Source of the DNA: Microbulbifer sp. Q7
GTDB taxonomy: Bacteria; Pseudomonadota; Gammaproteobacteria; Pseudomonadales; Cellvibrionaceae
Direction: 5' to 3'
Length of the DNA: 64,000 nucleotides
Assembly (NCBI RefSeq): GCF_001639145.1
Contig: NZ_LROY01000002.1
Coordinates: forward strand, 900,501-964,500
The notes beneath the pieces are model-generated. The model was given only the letters and a program-made list of their open reading frames with translations. It ran no database searches and was not told the DNA's origin. The translations under genes and the position numbers were made by a program. Position 1 is the stretch's first letter. The number at the start of each line of letters is the position of its first letter. Positions 43,402 through 52,350 of this stretch are shown one piece after another.

Positions 43402-45770
43402 GCCACTATCGCCGCCACCCGGGGCAACTGGTGAGCCTGCTGCTGATTCTCGTCTGCGCGGCCATGCTGTGGAGCGGCGTGCGCGCGCTAACCGGGTCTG
43501 CGGCGGATGCCGTCAATGAATCCCGGGCGGCGCTGGAACCCTTGTTGAGTGTGGTGCGCGAGGACGGCGAGCCGCTGACGGTAGAGGACTTTGTGCGCCT
43601 GCGCAGGCTCGGCATCTGCGTCTCCCCAAGACTGGAAGTGCGTGTTGCGGCGGAGAATGCACCGGTGGTGGTGGGTATCGATCCATTCAGTGCTGGTTGC
43701 CTGCGCCAGTACCGAGAGCGCGACGGCAACGCGGCCGGGGCCTCGCAAGCGGTGGGGCGGCTGATCGAGGAATTTGACCGGCCCACCTTGCTCGGCAATG
43801 CCACAGATCTGGCGCGCTGGGAACAGCACACAGTGACAACCTCCGCCCCATATTTGTTGCGAGAAGCATCGGGGTTGCCGCGCGGGGAATTGCTTACGGA
43901 CATTTCGGTTGCGGCCGAACTGGCGCCCGTGGGGCGCAAGTCTCTTGCGATTTTGACACCCGCGGCCGAGCTGCAGGATGTGGGTTTGCCACCGGAGTAT
44001 CGCAGCGACGTTCAGGAATATGGGGTGGAGCCAGATCCCCTGGTGGATGCCTTTCTACTTAGCCTGAACGCGCTGGGCGTGCTCGCGCTATTAGTAGCGG
44101 GACTGCTGGTGCGTGCGGTGTATCGCTTCGCACTGGAACAGCGTCGGCGCAGCTTGCAAATACTGGCGCGACTTGGCGTGCCTAAGGGGCAGCTTAACCG
44201 GGCGCTGCTGGTTGAGGTGGTTGTGGTGGCGCTGGTGGGCGGCACACTGGGCCTGTGGCTGGGCGAGCTATTGGCCGGGGCGATGGCGTCGGGTTTCCAG
44301 GGCACGCTGCAGGGGCTGTTCAGCGTCGAATTCTATGCCCAGCGCTCTCCGGGCGCGGCAACCTGGCTCGGCATGGTCCTGATCCTGGCGTTGGTAGTTG
44401 CCTGGGCCGGCGCGGATCTGCTGATGACCGCGCGCACGGACGCGCAGTGGGAATGGCACGGCAACCCGACCTGGCGGTGGCCGCTGGCATTGGTGGTGTT
44501 GGCCGGCTCGGTGACCTGCTTGTTATTCACCGAAACCCTGTGGCTCATTTTTGCTGCCACCCTGGGTTGTCTGGTCGGGGCAGGGCTTTTGTTGCCGGAT
44601 ATGCTGGCGCGCATTCTTGGCTGGTTGGAACGTCGGTGCCGGCAGCCATGGATGGGGCGCCAGCGGCCACTGCTGGAGTGGTCTTGCGCGGAAATGCGCG
44701 CACTGTGCCATCTACTGCAATTACCCCTGATTGCGCTGGCGTTTGCGATTGCCACGGCGATCGCTGTGCAATCCATGGTGACGGGCTTTGAAACGACTTT
44801 TGACCGCTGGCTCGATCAGCGCCTGCAGGGCGACCTCTACCTTGACCCGGGCGAGTCGGTGGCGCCGGAAGGCTTCACGGGGCAATTATCTGCATTGCCC
44901 GGTGTCACCAGCGTATTACCGATGGTGCGCGGGCGCGGTGTGCTGGGCGCTTTACCGGTGGATGTGATGGCAGTTGATCCTGCCTCGCCACTGGTACAGG
45001 ACTGGCCATTTTTACAGGCGGCACCCGCGCACTGGCGAGCAATGGAACAGAACGGCGTCATGGTGAATGAACAGCTGGCCCGACGCCGAGGGCTCACGCT
45101 CGGTGACACGGTGACTTTCCAGCTGGGCACCGTGCAGCAGACCCGCGAGATTGTGGGAATTTATGCAGACTATGGCCGGCCAGAGGGGGAAATCGTGTTA
45201 GCCCTGGCTGCCTTGCCCGCTTCCATACCGTCCCAATACACCACCTTTGTACTGGCCACCCGGACACCCACCGATACCGCCTGGCGCGACTGGCCAGAAA
45301 AATACATCTGGTTGGCCGGCAGCCGGGTGCGGGATCAGGCATGGCTCAAGCAGGCGGCCAACGACGCGTTTGATCGCACCTTCCGCATGACTCGGCTTCT
45401 GAATCTGCTCACCCTGACCCTTGCCGGGGTGGCACTGGCGTTGATGGGGCTGGTTATTTTCCGCCTGCGGCACGGAAGTTATACCCTGCTGCATGTCTAC
45501 GGTGTCAGCCGCCCAAGCCTGCGCCGGCGGTTGATTGCGCACAGCATGCTGGTCACGGGGCTGCTGGCGGTACTGGCGATCCCGCTGGGCGTATTTCTCG
45601 GCTGGGTGCTGGTGGCAAAAGTGAACCCGGCGGCATTTGGCTGGGCTTTGTCCCTGCATCTTTACCCCGCTTATTGGCTGCAGGTGTGGGCCGCGTGTCT
45701 CGGCATCGGGGCGCTGGTGGGCGTGTTGGCGGGTAATCCGGTGCGGCTGGAGGGGTTGAAAAATGAGTAA
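43377..45770 (+). CDS. Large FtsX-type ABC permease, fused AttF-AttG-like
   Basis: 797 residues, twice the size of a single MacB/FtsX permease. N-terminal helix (about 12-35), extracytoplasmic domain to about 220, then helices near 226-250, 275-305 and 320-345. A second block follows with helices around 365-410 and 445-470, a second extracytoplasmic domain (about 475-660) and three C-terminal helices (about 670-790). The duplicated plan resembles LolC/YbbP-like permeases with two FtsX domains. Overlaps both neighbours (25 bases with the ATPase, 8 with attH), so the three are coupled. Confidence 0.87.
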   Translation: MGLAGVFLSHYRRHPGQLVSLLLILVCAAMLWSGVRALTGSAADAVNESRAALEPLLSVVREDGEPLTVEDFVRLRRLGICVSPRLEVRVAAENAPVVVGIDPFSAGCLRQYRERDGNAAGASQAVGRLIEEFDRPTLLGNATDLARWEQHTVTTSAPYLLREASGLPRGELLTDISVAAELAPVGRKSLAILTPAAELQDVGLPPEYRSDVQEYGVEPDPLVDAFLLSLNALGVLALLVAGLLVRAVYRFALEQRRRSLQILARLGVPKGQLNRALLVEVVVVALVGGTLGLWLGELLAGAMASGFQGTLQGLFSVEFYAQRSPGAATWLGMVLILALVVAWAGADLLMTARTDAQWEWHGNPTWRWPLALVVLAGSVTCLLFTETLWLIFAATLGCLVGAGLLLPDMLARILGWLERRCRQPWMGRQRPLLEWSCAEMRALCHLLQLPLIALAFAIATAIAVQSMVTGFETTFDRWLDQRLQGDLYLDPGESVAPEGFTGQLSALPGVTSVLPMVRGRGVLGALPVDVMAVDPASPLVQDWPFLQAAPAHWRAMEQNGVMVNEQLARRRGLTLGDTVTFQLGTVQQTREIVGIYADYGRPEGEIVLALAALPASIPSQYTTFVLATRTPTDTAWRDWPEKYIWLAGSRVRDQAWLKQAANDAFDRTFRMTRLLNLLTLTLAGVALALMGLVIFRLRHGSYTLLHVYGVSRPSLRRRLIAHSMLVTGLLAVLAIPLGVFLGWVLVAKVNPAAFGWALSLHLYPAYWLQVWAACLGIGALVGVLAGNPVRLEGLKNE

Positions 45771-46851
45771 CCGCCTCACCGTGAGATTGGCGTTGTGTTT
45801 TGTCGCTCTAACGATCCTGTGTGCTTGTCAGGGGGAGAGAGAAGCCGACGTAGTTGCGGGCTTCTCGGCACTCAACCAGCCTCCGGCCGGGTTTGCACAG
45901 GCGGCCCGCGGGATGGCGGTGCAGCTGCCCGAAGATATGGGGCCGCACCCGCAGTACCGGCTGGAGTGGTGGTATCTCACCGCCAACCTGAAAACCGCCG
46001 ATGGCCAGCGGTTTGGTGTGCAGTGGACCCTGTTTCGCAATGGGGTACGCCCGGGGCCGTTTCCCTCTGCAGGGCCCGGCTGGCATCGCGACGAGCTGTG
46101 GCTGGCTCACGCGGCGTTAAGTGGCCCCGGCACCCACCATTTTGAAGACCGCGCCGGACGTGGCGGCACCGGCCAGGCGGGGGTCACTCCTGTGCCGTTC
46201 AACGCGTGGATTGATCACTGGCAGCTCTCCGCCACCGGAGAAAATGCCTGGGAGCTGGATGTGAAAGGAGAAGACTTTCGCTATCGGCTGCAGCTTCGGC
46301 CACAGCAACCGCCGGTGCTCAATGGCGAGCAGGGCTTTAGTGCCAAATCGGCGGGGGGTGGTGGCTCCATGTACTTCAGTTACCCGCTGGCAATTACCGG
46401 TGGTGAAGTCGAATTTAACGGGGAAACGTTTGCCGTAACCGGGCAGGGCTGGTTCGACCGCGAGTGGAGTAGCCAGTATCTGAAAGCGGATCAGCAGGGA
46501 TGGGACTGGATGGCCCTGCACCTCGACGATGGTCGCCACCTGATGCTGTTCCGCGTGCGCGGTGAAGAAGATTTCTATTCCGCCACGCTCGTGTCTGCAC
46601 AAGGCAGTGCTCGCACCCTTACCGCGGACGAGTTCCAGCTGGTGCCCACCGGGTTTCGAAAAAGCCGGTTTGGCCGGGTCCCGGTTGTGTGGGACATTGA
46701 GGTTCCCTCGGCGGCGCTCAAATTGCAGGTGCAGTCGTGGCCCGGCGATTATTGGAATCCCGGCAGCTTGCGCTACTGGGAGGGGCCAGTGGAGGTGTCG
46801 GGCAGCCACGGGGGTGAGGGATACCTGGAAATGACCGGCTACGGGGGTTGA
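45763..46851 (+). CDS. AttH/CrtC-like lipocalin-fold lipoprotein
   Basis: 362 residues. Lipoprotein signal with lipobox LCAC (Cys at about 22). The rest is the AttH/CrtC-like double beta-barrel: YRLEWWYLTANLKTADGQRFGVQWTLFRNG (about 66-95), HRDELWLAHAALSG, a glycine-rich loop GGGGSMYFSYPLAITGGEV, then GQGWFDREWSSQYL and GWDWMALHLDDGRHLMLFRVRG. The fold is shared with carotenoid 1,2-hydratase, and members act as substrate-binding or hydratase-like proteins. Here it is the third gene of an AttEFGH-like system, so a periplasmic binding role is likely. Confidence 0.87.
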   Translation: MSNRLTVRLALCFVALTILCACQGEREADVVAGFSALNQPPAGFAQAARGMAVQLPEDMGPHPQYRLEWWYLTANLKTADGQRFGVQWTLFRNGVRPGPFPSAGPGWHRDELWLAHAALSGPGTHHFEDRAGRGGTGQAGVTPVPFNAWIDHWQLSATGENAWELDVKGEDFRYRLQLRPQQPPVLNGEQGFSAKSAGGGGSMYFSYPLAITGGEVEFNGETFAVTGQGWFDREWSSQYLKADQQGWDWMALHLDDGRHLMLFRVRGEEDFYSATLVSAQGSARTLTADEFQLVPTGFRKSRFGRVPVVWDIEVPSAALKLQVQSWPGDYWNPGSLRYWEGPVEVSGSHGGEGYLEMTGYGG

Positions 46852-46856
46852 GCGGG

Positions 46857-46919
46857 CAGGGGCGGCAGCAGTGTTCGTATTCAGGGGCGGCAGCAGTGTT
46901 CGTATTACTGCCGCCGGGG
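46857..46919. repeat. 25-base tandem repeat ending in a hairpin
   Basis: CAGGGGCGGCAGCAGTGTTC... occurs twice in a row (46857-46881 and 46882-46906). The second copy pairs its GGCGGCAG with CTGCCGCC just downstream (46908-46915), making a strong hairpin between the convergent attH-like and outer-membrane protein genes. It may act as a two-way terminator, though no long T-run follows. Confidence 0.7.
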
Positions 46920-46950
46920 TCTTATGTATCAGAAGCGTATCAAGATCGCA

Positions 46951-47391
46951 TCAGAAGCGCAGGCGAACGCCGAGCGCACCGTCGATGCCGAAGCCTTCAT
47001 TGCTCTCGTTGTCACTGAACGCGAAATGGGGCACGGCCTGGATATAGGCCTGCAGGCTGGGGGCGATGCCGAAGCTCAGTCCCAAAGGCAGGCGAACGCC
47101 AGCCCGGTCGTTGTCGGCATTATTGCCACCGTCTTCATAAAAACCGCCGGCGTCGATATAGGCGTGTACGGTGCGGAGGTCATTACTGAAGTTCTCGATG
47201 CGCATATCGACGGCCAGCGAATCGCTGTTGACGAATACGGATGTACCGCGGAATTGCGCGGTCACACCCAGGCCCAGATCGTAGGCCACGCCCAGCCCCA
47301 CACCGTTGTTGGTTTTAGCGAGGGCCGGCATGCTGCATGCGGCGACCAGCAGGGCCAGGGCATACTTGTTCAGTTTTGTAGACAGTTTCAT
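46951..47391 (-). CDS. Small outer-membrane beta-barrel protein, YfaZ-like
   Basis: 146 residues. Signal peptide to about residue 25 (VAACSMPALA), then alternating amphipathic strands (GVGLGVAYDLGLGVTAQFRG, AVDMRIENFSNDLRTVHAYIDAGGF, AGVRLPLGLSFGIAPSLQAYIQAVP) and a final Phe (GALGVRLRF), all signs of an outer-membrane barrel. The layout fits the YfaZ family. The function is unknown; it stands alone. Confidence 0.75.
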   Translation of the reverse strand: MKLSTKLNKYALALLVAACSMPALAKTNNGVGLGVAYDLGLGVTAQFRGTSVFVNSDSLAVDMRIENFSNDLRTVHAYIDAGGFYEDGGNNADNDRAGVRLPLGLSFGIAPSLQAYIQAVPHFAFSDNESNEGFGIDGALGVRLRF

Positions 47392-47601
47392 GGGTACATC
47401 TCAGTAAATCAGGACGGGGCGCGAGTATAGATAGGCTTGTCTGCGGTGCTTTGCGGTAGGTCACATTTGGGGAAAGTGTCAAAGGACGCGGGTTGCGCGC
47501 CCTTGTTGTCGGAGTATGTCTGTCAACCGTTGCTATCTGGTGGTCGCCAGATAACAACGTTTCTCAGCAAACTTAGAAGATTGCCAGTTCAATCAGTGCG
47601 C

Positions 47602-49785
47602 TCACTGATTGGTATTTTCCAGGTGCCCCTTGCCGAGGAGGTCCAGGTAGAAGGCGTATTCCAGCGCGCGCTCCTTATTCCGACGGAAGCGGCCTGAGGC
47701 CCCCCCATGACCCGCTTCCATATTGGTGTAGAACAGCAGCTGGTTCTGATCGGTTTTTAGTTCGCGCAGTTTTGCCACCCACTTCATCGGTTCGAAGTAC
47801 TGTACCTGCGAGTCGTGAAGCCCGGTCGTCACCAGAATGTTCGGGTAGTCCTGTGCTTTTACCTGGTCGTAGGGAGAGTAGGACAGCATATACTCATAGC
47901 TATCCTTGTTGTTGGGATTGCCCCATTCATCATACTCGTTCACGGTCAACGGAATAGATTCATCCAGCATGGTAGTCACCACATCCACGAAAGGTACTTT
48001 CGCAGTAATTCCGCGATACAGATCGGGTTCCATGTTTATCACCGCACCCATCAGCAGGCCACCCGCGCTGCCACCGGAAGCGAAGACCTTGTCAGGAGCG
48101 GCGTATTTCTGCTTAACCAACCCTTTGGTGACATCGATAAAGTCCGTAAAGGTGTTCTTTTTATTGAACATCTTCCCGTCTTCATACCAGCCCCGTCCCA
48201 GTTTCTGACTGCCACGAATATGCGCAATGGCGAACACGAAGCCCCTGTCCAAAAGTGAAAAGATACTGGGAATAAACACCGGGTCTATGGTGTTGCCATA
48301 AGACCCATAGCCGTATTGCAATAGTGGATGGGAGCCGTCCTTCTTGAACAGATCTTGACGGTAAACCAGCGACACGGGGATTTGCTTACCGTCCCGAGCC
48401 GTTACACGAATACCCTCGGCCTTGTAGCGGGTGCGGTCGAAATCGCCCAGGACTTTGTCTTGCTTCATCAATTTAAGATCGCCAGAACGCAGGTCGGCAT
48501 CATAAATGGTGTTAGGCGTGGTAAGGCTAGAGTAGGAAATCCGGACGGTACTCGACGAGACGCCTGGATTGTTGCTCAGAGAGAGCTGGTAGACCGGGTC
48601 GTTGAATCCAACCTCGAAATCATCTTCGTTTGTCAATCCGATAATCCGCAGCGCGGACTGGCCGTTGGCTCGCTCGACAACGGCCAGTCGACCATCAAAT
48701 GTCACGAACTCCTCCAGCAATACGTCTTCGCGATGCGGGATGACTTCCTGCCACTGGGATTTATCGTTGACCGATTCAGCGGTGGCCTTCATCAGGCGGA
48801 AGTTCTCGGCCTGCCAGTTTGTCCGGATGAAATATTCTTCGTCGAGCTTTTGCGCAAAGTACTCATGCTTGGGTTCGAGTGCATGAAGTGGTAGAAATTC
48901 ACCATTCGGCGTATCGGCGTCCAGTACGGAAACACCTTTTACCAACGTCGAGTAGTGGTGGATGTAGATCATTGAATCATCACGCGACTTGGAGATGAAG
49001 GTGAAAAAACTACTGTCTTTTTCTTCGTAGACAACCTGGTCTTCGCTTTGCGGCGTACCCAGTTTGTGTCGCATCACCTGATAGCCGAGCAGGGTCTGCG
49101 GGTCCTTGTTAATGTAGAATACGGTCTGGTTATCATTCGCCCAGACCACAGTGTCCTCAGCGTTTTCCAGCGTGTCCTGCAGTAGCTCCCCGGTACTCAG
49201 ATCTTTAAAGCGGATACTGTAAATTCTTCGGCCCACTGTGTCCTCGGGATAAGCGAGGAGCGTGTTATCCGGAGAGACCGCAGTGCGCGCCACATTGTAA
49301 AAGGCGTGGTCTACTGCGAGCGTGTTGACGTCAAGCAAGATTTCTTCGGCTGCCTCCAGGTTACCTTTCTTGCGCGCATGTATTGGGTATTCACCGTCAG
49401 ACTCATAGCGGGTGTAGTACCAATACCCGCGCACCTTAGCCGGGACGGAAGACTTGTCTTTCTCCAGCCGTCCAACCATTTCCTGGTACAGGCCATCTTG
49501 CAGCGTCTCTGTGTGGGCCATTATCTGGTCGACATAGTGGTTCTCTGCCTCCAGGTGCCCCAGTATTTCAGGGTCGCTACGAGAATCGTCACGCATCCAA
49601 TAATAGGGGTCAATGCGCTCATGGCCATGTATTACCATCTTGTGAGGGACTTTTTTGGCAACTGGTGGGGCGACTTTAGGCGCCAGCGAGCTGCTATCTG
49701 GCGAGGTGGGTTTATCCTCGTCGGCAGGCTTACCACAGCCCGTGACGAAGATAGTAAACGCGAGGAAGGCAATATGAGGCTTCAT
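47602..49785 (-). CDS. ptrB: S9-family oligopeptidase B-like lipoprotein
   Basis: 727 residues. Lipoprotein-type signal with FVTGC (Cys at about 17), so probably membrane-anchored in the periplasm, unlike cytoplasmic E. coli PtrB. A beta-propeller (about 70-430) opens with the family-typical HKMVIHGHERIDPYYWMRDD. The catalytic alpha/beta-hydrolase domain (about 440-727) has the nucleophile motif ASGGSAGGLLMG, the Asp in TGLHDSQV and the His in MEAGHGGASGR. Cleaves small peptides after basic residues in this family. GGAG lies 5 bases before ATG 49785. Confidence 0.92.
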   Translation of the reverse strand: MKPHIAFLAFTIFVTGCGKPADEDKPTSPDSSSLAPKVAPPVAKKVPHKMVIHGHERIDPYYWMRDDSRSDPEILGHLEAENHYVDQIMAHTETLQDGLYQEMVGRLEKDKSSVPAKVRGYWYYTRYESDGEYPIHARKKGNLEAAEEILLDVNTLAVDHAFYNVARTAVSPDNTLLAYPEDTVGRRIYSIRFKDLSTGELLQDTLENAEDTVVWANDNQTVFYINKDPQTLLGYQVMRHKLGTPQSEDQVVYEEKDSSFFTFISKSRDDSMIYIHHYSTLVKGVSVLDADTPNGEFLPLHALEPKHEYFAQKLDEEYFIRTNWQAENFRLMKATAESVNDKSQWQEVIPHREDVLLEEFVTFDGRLAVVERANGQSALRIIGLTNEDDFEVGFNDPVYQLSLSNNPGVSSSTVRISYSSLTTPNTIYDADLRSGDLKLMKQDKVLGDFDRTRYKAEGIRVTARDGKQIPVSLVYRQDLFKKDGSHPLLQYGYGSYGNTIDPVFIPSIFSLLDRGFVFAIAHIRGSQKLGRGWYEDGKMFNKKNTFTDFIDVTKGLVKQKYAAPDKVFASGGSAGGLLMGAVINMEPDLYRGITAKVPFVDVVTTMLDESIPLTVNEYDEWGNPNNKDSYEYMLSYSPYDQVKAQDYPNILVTTGLHDSQVQYFEPMKWVAKLRELKTDQNQLLFYTNMEAGHGGASGRFRRNKERALEYAFYLDLLGKGHLENTNQ

Positions 49786-50014
49786 AGCAGCTCCGGGTGA
49801 TGTTTATCGTTATACCGCGACTGGCGATATCCTATACCAGATATTCACCACAGGGTTATTCGGTGCGACGAGCGGCGATTATTGTGAAAACGCTCCCGCG
49901 AGCACAGATGATCGAGTTTGCGGCAGACGAGCTACCCTAAATTCTGCATAATGCCGCGCCGTCGCCTGACCGATACGGCAGGACACCACACACTCTCCAA
50001 ATCCGGTAGTTCCC

Positions 50015-52267
50015 ATGGAAATCAACGTCAACTTCCTTGAAAACCTGCGTCTTGAAGCCAAGTTTGACGACTTCACGGTCATTACTGACCAGCCGATCCG
50101 CTACAAGGGCGACGGTTCGGCGCCGAGCCCGTTTGACTACTTCCTGGCGTCGTCCGCCCTGTGCGCGGCCTATTTTGTGCGGGTGTACTGTCTGGCGAGG
50201 GATATCCCTACCCATAATATCCGCCTGTCGCAGAACAACATTGTCGATCCGGAAAACCGTTACAACCAGATCTTCAAGATTCAGGTGGAGCTGCCGGAGG
50301 ATATTTCGGAAAAAGATCGCCAGGGGATTCTGCGCTCTATCGATCGCTGTACCGTAAAAAAAGTGATCCAGACTGAGCCGGATTTCCAGATCGAGACGGT
50401 GGAAAACCTGGCGGAGGATGCTCAGGCACTGCTGATGGCGACGCCGGAAGCCGGGCAGCAGACGTTTATTGAGGGCAAGGACCTGCCGCTCGAACAGACC
50501 ATTGCCAACATGACCAGGATCCTTGCGGATCTGGGGATGAAGATCGAGATTGCCTCCTGGCGCAATATCGTGCCGCATGTGTGGTCGCTGCATATTCGGG
50601 ATGCGGCTTCACCCATGTGCTTTACCAACGGCAAGGGCGCCACCAAGGAAAGTGCGCTGTGCTCGGCACTGGGGGAGTTTATCGAGCGCCTGAACTGCAA
50701 CTTCTTCTACAACGATCAGTTTTTTGGTGAAGAAATCGCGAACGCGGCATTCGTGCATTACCCGAACGAGCAATGGTTTGCGGTGCCGGAGGACGATGCG
50801 CTGCCAGAGGGCATTCTCGATGACTACACGCGGGCGATTTACAATCCCGAAGGAGAGTTGGCCGGTTCCAACCTGATTGACACCAACTCCGGCCGCGGGG
50901 ACCGCGGTATCTGCTCTTTGCCATTCGTGCGCAAATCCGACGGCGAGGTGGTGTATTTCCCCTCCAACCTGATTGAAAACCTGTTTCTGAGTAATGGCAT
51001 GAGCGCGGGCAATACCTTGCCGGAAGCGGAGGTACAGTGTCTATCAGAAATCTTCGAACGGGCGGTCAAAAAGCAGATTCTGGAGCAGGAGCTGGCGCTG
51101 CCCGACGTGCCGGCCGAGGTGCTCGCAAAGTACCCGGATATTGTCGAGGGCATCGACGAACTGGAAAAACAGGGCTTTCCGATTCTGGTGAAGGATGCTT
51201 CGCTCGGTGGCCAGTTCCCGGTGATGTGTGTGACCCTGATGAACCCGCGCACCGGCGGTGTGTTTGCCTCTTTTGGTGCACACCCGAGCCTGCACGTGGC
51301 GCTGGAACGCAGCCTGACCGAACTGATGCAGGGGCGCAGTTTTGAAGGCCTGAACGATGTGCCGCCGCCCACGTTTAACAGTCTTGAAGTCACAGAGCCG
51401 CAGAATTTTGTCGAGCACTTTATCGACTCCACCGGTGTGGTTTCCTGGCGTTTCTTCAGTGCCAGCGCGGATTTCGAATTCGTCGAATGGGACTTTACCC
51501 CGGAAACGACGTCAGGCAACCATGCCAATACCGATACCAATGTCGATACCCATACCAATACTCATATCAATAAGAGCGAGGCCGACCGCCTATTCCGGAT
51601 TCTCGAGGAGATGGGTAAAGAGGTTTACATAGCAACTTACGACGAACTGGGTGCACCGGCCTGCCGGATCCTGGTGCCGGGTTATTCCGAGGTGTACCCG
51701 GTAGAAGACCTGATCTGGGACAACACCAACAAGGCGCTGGATTACCGCGAGGATATCCTGAACCTGCACCGTCTGGACGACGCGCAGCTGGAAGACCTGG
51801 TTGAGCGTCTGGAAGAGAGCCAGATCGACAACTACGAAACCATCATCACATTGATCGGCGTGGAGTTCGATGAGAACACCGTTTGGGGCCAGTTGACCGT
51901 ACTCGAACTGAAGATACTGGTTTATCTCGCCCTGCAACGCCACGAGGAAGCGCTGGAACTGGTTGAAGCCTTCCTGCAGTACAACGACAACACCGTGGAG
52001 CGGGGGCTCTTCTACCGCGCGGTGCAGGCGGTGTTGGAAATAACCCTGGACGATGAACTCGAGCTGGAAGACTTCACGTTCAACCTCGGCCGTATGTACG
52101 GCGAGGATGTCTTACAGGCCGTCATTGGGTCGGTGGACGGAACCGTGCGCTTCCACGGCCTCACACCCACCAACATGCAACTGGAAGGTCTGGACAAGCA
52201 CCTGCGCCTGATCGACAGCTACAAGAAGCTGCACGCCGCCCGTGCGGCGCGCGCCCACGCCGTCTGA
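50015..52267 (+). CDS. OsmC-YcaO fusion protein
   Basis: 750 residues. Residues 1-135 are OsmC-like, with the helix SPFDYFLASSALCAAYFVRVYC and a second Cys in SIDRCTVKK. Residues about 165-490 form a YcaO domain with ATP-binding acidic motifs KESALCSALGEFIERL and EAEVQCLSEIFERAVK. A helical, TPR-like region (about 590-750) closes the protein. In between lies a repeat-rich insert NHANTDTNVDTHTNTHINK (about 502-520; DNA about 51518-51573) of mutated six-base units. YcaO enzymes activate amide backbones with ATP; E. coli YcaO supports RimO-dependent methylthiolation of ribosomal protein S12. The OsmC fusion hints at redox or thiol coupling. Divergent from ptrB; followed by a strong terminator. 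Confidence 0.88.
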   Translation: MEINVNFLENLRLEAKFDDFTVITDQPIRYKGDGSAPSPFDYFLASSALCAAYFVRVYCLARDIPTHNIRLSQNNIVDPENRYNQIFKIQVELPEDISEKDRQGILRSIDRCTVKKVIQTEPDFQIETVENLAEDAQALLMATPEAGQQTFIEGKDLPLEQTIANMTRILADLGMKIEIASWRNIVPHVWSLHIRDAASPMCFTNGKGATKESALCSALGEFIERLNCNFFYNDQFFGEEIANAAFVHYPNEQWFAVPEDDALPEGILDDYTRAIYNPEGELAGSNLIDTNSGRGDRGICSLPFVRKSDGEVVYFPSNLIENLFLSNGMSAGNTLPEAEVQCLSEIFERAVKKQILEQELALPDVPAEVLAKYPDIVEGIDELEKQGFPILVKDASLGGQFPVMCVTLMNPRTGGVFASFGAHPSLHVALERSLTELMQGRSFEGLNDVPPPTFNSLEVTEPQNFVEHFIDSTGVVSWRFFSASADFEFVEWDFTPETTSGNHANTDTNVDTHTNTHINKSEADRLFRILEEMGKEVYIATYDELGAPACRILVPGYSEVYPVEDLIWDNTNKALDYREDILNLHRLDDAQLEDLVERLEESQIDNYETIITLIGVEFDENTVWGQLTVLELKILVYLALQRHEEALELVEAFLQYNDNTVERGLFYRAVQAVLEITLDDELELEDFTFNLGRMYGEDVLQAVIGSVDGTVRFHGLTPTNMQLEGLDKHLRLIDSYKKLHAARAARAHAV

Positions 52268-52304
52268 CGGGAAAAAGGGCGCGTTATAGTGCGCAGACAG
52301 ACAC

Positions 52305-52332
52305 AAAAAAAGCGGCCGAGGCCGCTTTTTTT
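52305..52332. terminator. Two-way intrinsic terminator
   Basis: AGCGGCC-GA-GGCCGCT stem flanked by A7 on the left and T7 on the right, between the convergent OsmC-YcaO and M16 genes; functional in both directions. Confidence 0.93.
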
Positions 52333-52350
52333 GTTTGGGGCCAAGCCCGT

